The notes under the pieces are model-generated. The model saw only the letters and a program-made list of their open reading frames with translations, searched no databases and was not told the origin of the DNA. A stretch of 64,000 bases of DNA from Bacteroidota bacterium (GTDB taxonomy: Bacteria; Bacteroidota; Ignavibacteria; Kryptoniales; JAKASW01), in NCBI GenBank assembly GCA_021845665.1, contig JAJZVO010000006.1:49503-113502 (forward strand). Reading direction: 5' to 3'. Shown here piece by piece: positions 24,889 through 32,445 of the stretch. Positions within the stretch are counted from its first letter, which is position 1. Every line of letters begins with the position of its first letter. Made by a program: the position numbers and the translations under genes.

Positions 24889-25472
24889 AGGTTCCTTAGC
24901 ACATTGATAACCAAAAATGATGTGGTCCCCACAAAGATGACCGAAAAGAAGACTATCAGGAGGCTAGCTCTTGAATCCATCTGTTTCGAAACGGCATTTT
25001 CGCGCGCCAGGACACCGTCGATCAGTTGGAGCGATCTCTGCCCGATATTCTTGAATTCGGTGTCGTACTGGGCGGATTTGGCTTCCGTCAATCTTCCTGA
25101 TTTAATGTCTTCAAAAAATTCTCTGTATGTGTCCGACATTGCAGAGTTGCTGGACTTAAGTTCATTAAGCTCGTCTTCGCTCAACGCTTTCAATCCTGTC
25201 AGCTCACCGAGGCTCTGATAAAAATCTTCCTTTGCTTTTTGCCACCGATGAAATCTGTCGGCGGAATAACCCCGGATTAGGAGATTCTTTTCCTCTCTCC
25301 TTAGCTGTAGCTCGGCTTCCTTAAAGAGGTGGACCGTCTCCGCTGTCCTGTCGGTATTCTCAATTTGTCTGGTTATTTCCCAGCCGAGAGCACCACTGCA
25401 GAGGATCAGAACGATGATTATCGAAAATGATACGACGATTTTTCTCTTCAGAGAACGTGGAGGAGTTTGCAT
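24885..25472 (-). CDS. Stand-alone four-helix-bundle sensory membrane protein
   Basis: The 195-residue protein has an N-terminal transmembrane helix (~12-30), a ~130-residue helical periplasmic region rich in Glu, Lys and Gln, and a second transmembrane helix near the C-terminus (~170-190). This is the sensor half of a chemoreceptor or kinase (4HB_MCP/HBM-like) without HAMP or a signalling domain. It is translationally coupled to cobA (ATGA overlap) and begins 10 bp after precorrin-2 dehydrogenase, between two siroheme genes. Function unknown; it may partner a cytoplasmic signalling protein. Confidence 0.7.
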   Translation of the reverse strand: MQTPPRSLKRKIVVSFSIIIVLILCSGALGWEITRQIENTDRTAETVHLFKEAELQLRREEKNLLIRGYSADRFHRWQKAKEDFYQSLGELTGLKALSEDELNELKSSNSAMSDTYREFFEDIKSGRLTEAKSAQYDTEFKNIGQRSLQLIDGVLARENAVSKQMDSRASLLIVFFSVIFVGTTSFLVINVLRNL

Positions 25473-25481
25473 TTCGGCTCT

Positions 25482-26150
25482 TTAACTGTCCGGCTTTTCT
25501 TCCGCATCGAGGAGCAATTCATCCAGATACTCGCGGGACTTCCTTTGTCCCTTCGTTCTCAGCATGGTATCCCAATCGGTAGAGAGGAATTTTCCGTATG
25601 CCTTGTCTTTCATGTCGCGAGATCTTCCGTTTGAGAGGACCAGTTTTCTGAATTCGCCGGCCAATTCGGCCACAACGGCCGTTGAAGGCGGCAAGACTTC
25701 GGCAAGTTTTCTCCTCATCTCTTTCGCGAAAAAAGGCGCCTTCCCCTGAGAAGATACGGAGATGACAAGATCCCCTCGCTTGAGGTTCGCCGGCAAAATG
25801 AAGTCGCACCACGATGGACCGTCCGCAACGTTCAGAAGTATCCCAATTCGCCTGCAGTCATGGGACACAAGACGATTGATCTCCGGGTTGTCCGTCGCAC
25901 AGAAGACTACCTTCTGTCCCTTCAAAAATCTCGAGGAGTATGGCCTGGCAATCACTGAGATCTTGGCGTTCTTCGACAGCTTGGCTAGCCCCGCGCACAA
26001 TTTCGGAGAGACAACGGTTATCGTGGCATTGGATTCGACAAGCGAGCGGACCTTCATCAGGGCAACTCTGCCTCCACCGACAACGAGGCAGGGGAGTCTC
26101 CGAAGGTCTAAGAGTACCGGGAAGTAGGTATATGTGTCGGTCTTTTTCAC
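25482..26150 (-). CDS. Precorrin-2 dehydrogenase / sirohydrochlorin ferrochelatase (CysG-N/Met8-like)
   Basis: The 222-residue protein has an NAD-binding Rossmann N-terminus (PCLVVGGGRVALMKVRSL), a catalytic-type CATDNPEINR segment and WCDFILPANLKRGDL, followed by SSQGKAPFFAKEMRRKL, all typical of the siroheme synthase N-terminal family. It oxidises precorrin-2 to sirohydrochlorin and may insert iron. It is the first gene of the minus-strand block. Siroheme is needed by DsrAB, consistent with the dsr/apr locus on the other side of the block. Confidence 0.9.
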   Translation of the reverse strand: MKKTDTYTYFPVLLDLRRLPCLVVGGGRVALMKVRSLVESNATITVVSPKLCAGLAKLSKNAKISVIARPYSSRFLKGQKVVFCATDNPEINRLVSHDCRRIGILLNVADGPSWCDFILPANLKRGDLVISVSSQGKAPFFAKEMRRKLAEVLPPSTAVVAELAGEFRKLVLSNGRSRDMKDKAYGKFLSTDWDTMLRTKGQRKSREYLDELLLDAEEKPDS

Positions 26151-26505
26151 GCAAACGGTTCCGTTTCATAATGACCATCGGATCGAAATCAAACAAAGAA
26201 GAGAGTCGGTTCTGTATTCCTCGTGTTGACGGCCCTTTTGCGGCGGCCTGCCTACATCATCGTGCGCCTCGTACCGGTAAACGGACTGTTTGCGCGAAGA
26301 TATCTCGCGTCCTGATTTTTTTTCGTCATCGGTTCATATTGCCAATGGCTGACAGGATGACTAACTTCACAATAGAAGTCCGATCGCTGACGGATCGGCT
26401 GGTTCTACTGAAACCGATATGGACTTGTATGGAACCATGATTGCACTCGTTCCCAGGTGAGAAAGGCGAGTCCCATCCTCTGGAATAAAATGATGCCGAG
26501 GCACA
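26151..26505. other. Intergenic region between divergent transcripts
   Basis: This 355-bp gap separates the precorrin-2 dehydrogenase start (minus strand) from the GH31 start (plus strand), so it must hold promoters for both. Open frames across it lack family features. I see no convincing -35/-10 pair, hairpin or repeat. Confidence 0.5.
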
Positions 26506-29220
26506 ATGAATACACTCTCTTCAGTATTATCGCTTACAATTCTTTCCTTCCTTTTGATAACCACCTCCCGGCTTGATGCCGGTGTAAGATACAGTCAGCG
26601 TGGCGCTACAGTTGTGTCCGGTGCCGTGCGAATCGAGTTTCTGACACCCACACTTGTCAGGATGGAATATTCATCGCTCTCGAAATTCACAGACGACCCC
26701 ACGGTTGTGGTTGTAAAAAGGCATTGGAAGAATGTCCACATCAACGCCGTGCAAAAGAACGGCTGGCTTGTTGTCTCTTCGGATGATCTCACGGTCCGTT
26801 ACCTGATCGGATCGGGACGGTTTAGCGAAAGCAATCTGAAAGTGTCGTGGAACTACGGAGGTTCCTCCGGGGCATGGGCGCAGGGCGACCAGGACAGCTT
26901 GAATCTTGGCGGCACGACGTCTCTTGACGGAGTCGACGGAAACCACTTGCCCCCGCCGCACAAAGGGATTCTCAGTCGAAGCGGCTACTTCCGTCTCAAC
27001 GACAGTAAGAGTCCGATGATAAATCCACAAACGAGATGGCTTGCCGGGCGTCCAGATCCCCGCGAGCAGGATTGGTACTTCCTCGCTTATGGTCGCGACT
27101 ATTCTCACGGTCTGAAGGAGTTCTCCGAGTTGTGCGGGAAGATACCTATGATCCCCCGTTATTGCTTCGGGATTTGGATAACGGATTTGAATTACCAATA
27201 TGTGAAGCACTCGGACCTGGTCACAAAATATCATTACACTTCGAAAAACCTGATGGATGAGATAAACCGTTTCAGGAGTGAAGGACTGCCACTCGATGTA
27301 TTGGTCATGGATTTCGGCTGGCACAAATTCGGATGGCAGGGAGGATATGACTGGAGCCCAATTTTCAAAAATCCTGAGAAGTTTCTGAAAATCGTTCATA
27401 GAGAAGGTATCCATGTCGCAGTAAACGACCATCCCAAAACACTTGGCGAATCGGCTATTTCAGATCATGATTCTCATGCAGATGAACTGAGGAGGCTCCT
27501 GTCCGTTGCGCCCGAGAGTGAACCGGCTTTCGTGATGAAGTTGTCAGCTGACTGGAGGTTCATGGCGGATACGGCAGGGATCGGGATGCAAGAATCATGG
27601 GAGTCACTGAATTATAATGACAAAGGGTGGAGGACTATCGAGGCAGGAAAACCCTGGGAGGAACAGGGATATCCTCACTTTCATGATGTCGGCTGGTACA
27701 GAAAATGGGTTGATGTACCAGAAGTAGCTCCGAAGCAATTGTACCTGGTCTTCGGCGGTGTCACGAACCAGTATGCTCTTTTCGTCAACGGCAAAGAGGT
27801 GGCGCAGCGAGTCTCCGGCGGAGAGAAATCGTATGTCAACATCAGCAACTTCGCGCAGAGAGGCAGAAGGAACTTAATTGCTCTTCAGGTAAACGATTGG
27901 GGAAATTGGGGAGGTATCACAAACCCTGCTGTCGAGATCAGCAACCGGATACCTTCCGGAATGATCCAGTTCAACATGGCCGATAAGGATCAGGCCGAGC
28001 TCTTCATGAATGTCCTGCACGCTCCGCTCATGAAAGAGGGAATTGATTTCTGGTGGATAGACGGTGCCGGCTCGGCCCCATTAAAGGGACTTAGCGGCCA
28101 GCTATGGACAAATAGGGTATACTATGATTTTACTCGAAGCTTTACAGGGAAGCGTGCCCTGATCTTGAGCAGATATGGTGGCTGGGGGAATGAAAGATAT
28201 CCTATCCTCTTTACCGGCGACACGTTCTCGGACTGGCCTATGCTCGCCTTTGAAGTCGGATTCACCGCGCGCGGTGGGAATGCCCTGACTCCATACATAT
28301 CGAACGACGTCGGCGGATTCCATGGTGCGAAGCTCAGCACGAAATTGTATTGCAGGTGGCTTGAGTTCGGAGCGTTCAGCCCTATCCTCAGGCTCCATAG
28401 TTCATATGAAAACCCTGCGAGCGGTAATATGAGGATGCCGTGGGTCTACGGCGATACCGGAGTAGCCGTCGCCCGGAAATATTTTAACCTCCGTGAGGAA
28501 CTCATACCGTACATCTACACATATTCAAGACTGGCGTACGACGATGCCTTGCCGATTCTCCGCCCGCTTTATCTCGAGTATCCCGATCTCCCTCAGGCTT
28601 ACTCGTTTCCCGATGAATATTTCTTCGGGAGCGAAATGCTTGTCTCACCCGTAGTCGACTCCGGCGACAGTGCCGCTACGTTTCTCCCTCCTGGTAATTG
28701 GGTCGATTATTTCACGGGGAAGATATATGAGGGAAAACGGATAATAAGATCAAAATATCCGGTCGATGTATTACCCCTGTTCGTAAAAGAAGGCTCAATC
28801 ATTCCTTTCCAGGACCGGATGACTTATGCCAACCAGAGGCCGCTGGATACCCTTTTGCTCAAAGTGTACGGACCAGACTCCGGTTCCTTTAACCTTTATG
28901 AGGATGATGGATCTTCTCTCGGCTACACGAAAGGGCAGTATTCATGGTGCCCGATGACATTTCGCGTGTCAGAAGATGGCACACATATTTTATCGGTCGG
29001 CCCGACTACGGGAAAGTTCAAAGGTCAGGTGAGCCGCATGACCTACAAAATCGAGATTCACGGATTGGCTAAGCCGGACATTGTCTATCTGAAAACTCGT
29101 TTGGATGGTCACACCGGCGAACGCCATATCAGGTGGACGTGGGACAATGCCACTTCAACTGTGATCGTTATGGTGCCGCCGGAAAATATTCGCAGTAAGA
29201 TCGAATTGAAAATCAAGTAG
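26506..29220 (+). CDS. Secreted GH31 family glycosidase with inserted sugar-binding-like domain
   Basis: The 904-residue protein begins with a signal peptide (~1-25). GH31 features are a beta-rich N-terminal domain, LDVLVMDFGWH near 267, the nucleophile region DFWWIDGAG near 519, the presumed general acid in GDTFSDW near 572, and NDVGGFHG. C-terminal beta domains follow (ILRPLYLEYPD, YEDDGSS). Between catalytic-barrel elements, residues ~345-485 look like a galactose-binding-like jelly roll of the type found in GH2 enzymes (DVGWYRKWV, LFVNGKEV). Likely substrates are alpha-linked glucosides or xylosides. It is not obviously in an operon. Confidence 0.85.
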   Translation: MNTLSSVLSLTILSFLLITTSRLDAGVRYSQRGATVVSGAVRIEFLTPTLVRMEYSSLSKFTDDPTVVVVKRHWKNVHINAVQKNGWLVVSSDDLTVRYLIGSGRFSESNLKVSWNYGGSSGAWAQGDQDSLNLGGTTSLDGVDGNHLPPPHKGILSRSGYFRLNDSKSPMINPQTRWLAGRPDPREQDWYFLAYGRDYSHGLKEFSELCGKIPMIPRYCFGIWITDLNYQYVKHSDLVTKYHYTSKNLMDEINRFRSEGLPLDVLVMDFGWHKFGWQGGYDWSPIFKNPEKFLKIVHREGIHVAVNDHPKTLGESAISDHDSHADELRRLLSVAPESEPAFVMKLSADWRFMADTAGIGMQESWESLNYNDKGWRTIEAGKPWEEQGYPHFHDVGWYRKWVDVPEVAPKQLYLVFGGVTNQYALFVNGKEVAQRVSGGEKSYVNISNFAQRGRRNLIALQVNDWGNWGGITNPAVEISNRIPSGMIQFNMADKDQAELFMNVLHAPLMKEGIDFWWIDGAGSAPLKGLSGQLWTNRVYYDFTRSFTGKRALILSRYGGWGNERYPILFTGDTFSDWPMLAFEVGFTARGGNALTPYISNDVGGFHGAKLSTKLYCRWLEFGAFSPILRLHSSYENPASGNMRMPWVYGDTGVAVARKYFNLREELIPYIYTYSRLAYDDALPILRPLYLEYPDLPQAYSFPDEYFFGSEMLVSPVVDSGDSAATFLPPGNWVDYFTGKIYEGKRIIRSKYPVDVLPLFVKEGSIIPFQDRMTYANQRPLDTLLLKVYGPDSGSFNLYEDDGSSLGYTKGQYSWCPMTFRVSEDGTHILSVGPTTGKFKGQVSRMTYKIEIHGLAKPDIVYLKTRLDGHTGERHIRWTWDNATSTVIVMVPPENIRSKIELKIK

Positions 29221-29651
29221 CCGATTCCGGAAAGGCGCGGCTCTATGCATTATGACTCTCCCTGAATTGGGCGACCCGGCTTGAAACTCGGGGCATCTGA
29301 GACCATTCCATTTTCCAGGGATGTTGCCGTTTACGAAACATCTGGATTTGCATCCCCGGATAGGCAGCTTCCCGTTCTTCCGGCGGAAAGTTATGCTGCT
29401 AAACGACCCCCATCGCATCGCCCGGAATGGAACTATTATGCTTTGCCATCGAAGATGCTCGTTGATTACTTAATCCTACATTCCTTCCATGTCCGGTCTG
29501 ATTCTGCCGCCTGTGTGGCAATCGTAAGTTGGTGGTCCCATATTAGCAGGTCATCGTGTCGTCCAGCATGGGTTGGAGGAGATTATGTACTGGTACAGTC
29601 GGTTCACAGACCAGGCGTAGACCGAACAGAAGCCGACTATTTAGCAAGCAT
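29221..29651. other. Non-coding stretch after the GH31 gene
   Basis: Open frames here show no recognisable protein features. The segment runs into the 165-bp palindromic repeat. I see no clear terminator. Confidence 0.4.
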
Positions 29652-29815
29652 GACGCGGCCGAAAAGTCTAGCCACAAAGAGCACGAAGATTTTTCACGAA
29701 GGACACGAAGGGCTCTATTCATTTATCGCTCTTTCTTTGTGCTCTTTGCGCCATTTCTTCGTGATCTTTGTGGTTAAATAGTTTTGCAGCAGGTTTTCGG
29801 CCACGTCCCCAGTAC
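29652..29815 (-). repeat. 165-bp palindromic repeat with terminal inverted repeats, copy 2
   Basis: This is the reverse-complement orientation of the element at 4326-4491, differing at only a handful of positions. It has the same terminal inverted repeats (GACGCGGCCGAAAA and its mate) and the same internal palindrome. It lies between GH31 and the DoxX-like gene. The two copies enclose 25 kb in inverted orientation. Confidence 0.85.
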
Positions 29816-29860
29816 GGGCCAATTAAAGACCGGGAATAGACCGGGTGCAGCCAAATTAAG

Positions 29861-30319
29861 TCAATCTTCTGTCAGGCTCTGCTTTGTGCGGGCGAACGGC
29901 CATCCCGCCGAAACTATCCCTGGCTGGCAAAAAGAATCGGCGACGATCCACGATACTCCTGCGATTGCGAACGTCTCGACCAGTTCCCGCCAGTTGGATG
30001 CATTCCCCGGACGGGCGAAGGATGGCCAGGCCCACACATGCAACCCAAACAGTACTGTCATCGCAGTCAGCAGGCGCATGGAAAGAAGAGCCGTGCGGCC
30101 CACAAACATTCCTGTAGCGGCGAGAGCGAAAGCAATCGTGGTCGCTACAGCCCAGAACATCCGTCCGGGAGGTATCCACTTAGGAACCAGCTCCGCCGTA
30201 TACTTCAGGTAAAAGAGCTGGTACAGCGCGAATGAAAAGACGCAAATCGAGAAGGAGACGTATGCGGCGCCTGCTACCTTCCAAGCACTATCACGATTCC
30301 CTTCGATTGAGGATGTCAA
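29861..30319 (-). CDS. DoxX-like small membrane protein
   Basis: About 152 residues with four hydrophobic segments and the pattern of DoxX-like proteins: an initial helix, KYTAELVPKWIPPGRMFW before the second helix, and NWRELVETFAIAGVSWIVADS near the end. The start is uncertain: a TTG at 30319 is the first candidate after an in-frame TAG that separates it from a second short DoxX-like N-terminal piece (30338-30424). It may therefore be the 3' part of a damaged longer frame. Function unknown. Confidence 0.55.
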   Translation of the reverse strand: MTSSIEGNRDSAWKVAGAAYVSFSICVFSFALYQLFYLKYTAELVPKWIPPGRMFWAVATTIAFALAATGMFVGRTALLSMRLLTAMTVLFGLHVWAWPSFARPGNASNWRELVETFAIAGVSWIVADSFCQPGIVSAGWPFARTKQSLTED

Positions 30320-30337
30320 AATAAATACTCCCCCGAA

Positions 30338-30424
30338 CTAGTGAGGCTGATGCCAGACCAGTGTTATGATCCCGTAACCCATCGCTCCCAGCCCGAAGAA
30401 ATGTCGACCAGGTTGGAGTTTCAT
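30338..30424 (-). pseudogene. DoxX-like N-terminal fragment ended by in-frame TAG
   Basis: An ATG at 30424 with a good AAAGGA ribosome site opens a 28-codon frame (starting MKLQPGRHFFGLGAMGYGII) typical of the first helix of DoxX-like proteins. It ends at TAG and continues in the same frame into the gene at 29861-30319. It is best read as a neighbouring paralogue reduced by deletion, or one gene with a nonsense codon. Confidence 0.45.
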
Positions 30425-30854
30425 CTTATGTCCTTTCAAAATGGTAATTGAAAGATTCGTCCTGCTCTACGAAATGTTTTCCCAAAATGGTCAAGATGAA
30501 GACCAGATACTAATCGTTTCTGAATGCAGTATGTAACCGCGTGTAATAATCAAACGCGGGCGGCGTCCCGGGACAAAAATCTCCAGGGTCTCGAACGGTC
30601 GAAGAGGGAATCAACCCTATTTCTTATCTCTGCGTTCTGAGAAACTTTTTTGGGGACCTTGAGGTTTGAAGTACAGATGCAAGTGACGCAGAGTCCTTCA
30701 TACTGTAGGTCCACTTGGTGGTTCTTGGTGGGTCTGGCGGTCAAGTAAAGACTTCGGATGTACACGAGGTCAGAGGCGACGACTGCCATCGAGTTGATTT
30801 TAGGAATGATTCTTTGTAAAGTACCATTTGATCCAAGACGGAAAGGGGAGAGAC
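30425..30854. other. Intergenic region with decayed repeat
   Basis: No supported gene. Around 30690-30752 a T/G-rich stretch (TTGGTGG...GGCGGTCAAGTAAAG) resembles, on the opposite strand, the short repeat at 3522-3570. The region also holds the upstream regions of the DoxX-like fragment (minus) and the lipoprotein gene (plus). Confidence 0.4.
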
Positions 30855-31478
30855 ATGAAGAGATTGACTATCTTTCTGGCGCTCGCTTTCGCGGTTTTGC
30901 CGGGCGGGTGCTCAATTTTCGGCATCAGGGGGAACGAACCTGTCATGCCGGTTGCAATTGAAAAGGCTGATCTTCCGCCGGCACCGGCGGGTGCTCCAAA
31001 TGGGAGCTTATTCCTCAAAACCAGACTGCTGATAACGAAGCGGGGAGCGGTCAAGCGGGTGCAATTGATTAACTCAAGCGGAAACCCGGCTTGGGATTCG
31101 GCAGCTGCCGCTGCGATCACACATTGGAAATACTCGCCTGGCCTGGAGAACGGCAAACCCATCGAAATGTCTGTTATCCAGGTCATGCATGTCATCTCGA
31201 CTCCTCCTCGCCTTGTCCATCTTATGCAGATGTGGTTCTCATCGGAGTCCGAGGCTGATTCTGTTCTCGCGATGTTGAGGAGCGGATCCAGCTTTGATTC
31301 GCTCGTGAAAATCCACTCCATTCCAAATTCGGTCTTGCGTAGCGGCGACATGGGATTGGTTAACATTCATCTCTTTCCGCGCAACGTCCGGCGCCAACTC
31401 GTCAATCTGAAACCCCGAAGATTTACTTCTGTATTGCCGATCGGTCCATACTACGTAATCTTCAAAAGGGTGACGTAG
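30855..31478 (+). CDS. Lipoprotein combining TonB C-terminal-like and PpiC rotamase-like domains
   Basis: The ATG at 30855 has AAGGGGAGAG upstream. A lipoprotein signal ends at LPGGC (Cys19). Residues ~48-115 match the TonB C-terminal fold (RLLITKRGAVKRVQLINSSG, AAAAAITHWKYSPG). Residues ~120-207 match a parvulin/PpiC rotamase domain (FSSESEADSVLAMLRSG, SGDMGLVNI, YYVIFKRV). The combination suggests a periplasmic envelope-assembly or transport factor. It is 207 residues and precedes an ABC permease fragment by 48 bp. Confidence 0.72.
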   Translation: MKRLTIFLALAFAVLPGGCSIFGIRGNEPVMPVAIEKADLPPAPAGAPNGSLFLKTRLLITKRGAVKRVQLINSSGNPAWDSAAAAAITHWKYSPGLENGKPIEMSVIQVMHVISTPPRLVHLMQMWFSSESEADSVLAMLRSGSSFDSLVKIHSIPNSVLRSGDMGLVNIHLFPRNVRRQLVNLKPRRFTSVLPIGPYYVIFKRVT

Positions 31479-31526
31479 GACAACTTCCTTCAATGGTAAT
31501 TTAAGAGGAGGAAGGACGATCATGGT

Positions 31527-32354
31527 ATGCTGACGGAATATATCAAAACAAGTCTGCTTAGACTCGACAATGAAAAGAAGTTCTATCCCGTCGGATTAGT
31601 CCGGCCTGCGATCGCGATTGTTATGTGCATTGCCGTAATTCTATACTTACGGCTCGAGTTTAGTTACGACACTCTCAATAGAAAGGAAGACAGGATATTC
31701 CGGGTGGTTATCGAAGGTAATCGAGACGGGAAGTTAGCTCAGACCGAGTTGACGCCGGCGACACTCGGACCGTATCTTGAACACCGGATCCCGCAGATTG
31801 AGCGCGTCGCGAGGTTGTACGCACCAGCCATCCTCACCTCGATGGGAAGGCCGACTCTGAAATATGGAAAGAAGGTTCTGCGGGCGGGTGGCTTTATGTT
31901 TGTCGACTCTACCTTTCTTGACATGTTTTCGCTCGAGATGATAAGTGGGGATCCGGAAAATTCTCTCGAACCACCATTCTCGGTTGTCCTGACAAAGAGC
32001 GCAGCAGGGAAACTCTTCGGGGGCGAAGATCCGCTCGGCAAGACTCTCTTTTATGACAACGGGCTCCGCTTTACCGTAAGAGGCGTCGCGGAAGACCCGA
32101 GTGTCTATTCGACCATCGGTTTCGACTTTCTTGGCTCGATGAACTCTCTGCCCGATGTTACCGCTGATTCCGGTGTGATGAAGAACTGGGATAGGTTTAA
32201 TTTCTACACATTCGTTCTTTTAAGGACGAACGCGAACCTGAAAGAGACTGTGGAGCTGATTCGGGACAGCCTTTCGGAATTCTGGGATCCCGGCGTCCGC
32301 GAGATGGCGGGTAGCCCCAGAATAGGTCTCGAGCCTTTCAGAGATCATCATTGA
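31527..32354 (+). pseudogene. FtsX/MacB-like ABC permease, N-terminal fragment
   Basis: The 275 residues match the first third of FtsX/MacB-type permeases: one transmembrane helix (~27-45), then LEFSYDTLNRKEDRIFRV and the periplasmic core with SAAGKLFGGEDPLGKTL. The family is about 780-800 residues with three further helices, all missing here. The frame ends at EPFRDHH, where the family normally continues. A ribosome site (GGAGGAAGG) precedes it. It is most likely a truncated remnant, though it could encode a lone periplasmic domain. Confidence 0.7.
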
Positions 32355-32445
32355 AATGGGTGCGGATTCTCACTTGCCTTTGAATGAAGTCCCGCTGGTC
32401 TGTATTGTTCCATTGACCTACTTGATCCTCTAATCGACCGGGATG

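Noticed and set aside
25940..26440. Plus-strand frame opposite precorrin-2 dehydrogenase
   Set aside because: It lies mostly antisense to a well-supported gene and has no recognisable domain.
29281..29781. 166-codon open frame after the GH31 gene
   Set aside because: Its second half is read from the 165-bp palindromic repeat and the first half has no protein-like features or ribosome site.
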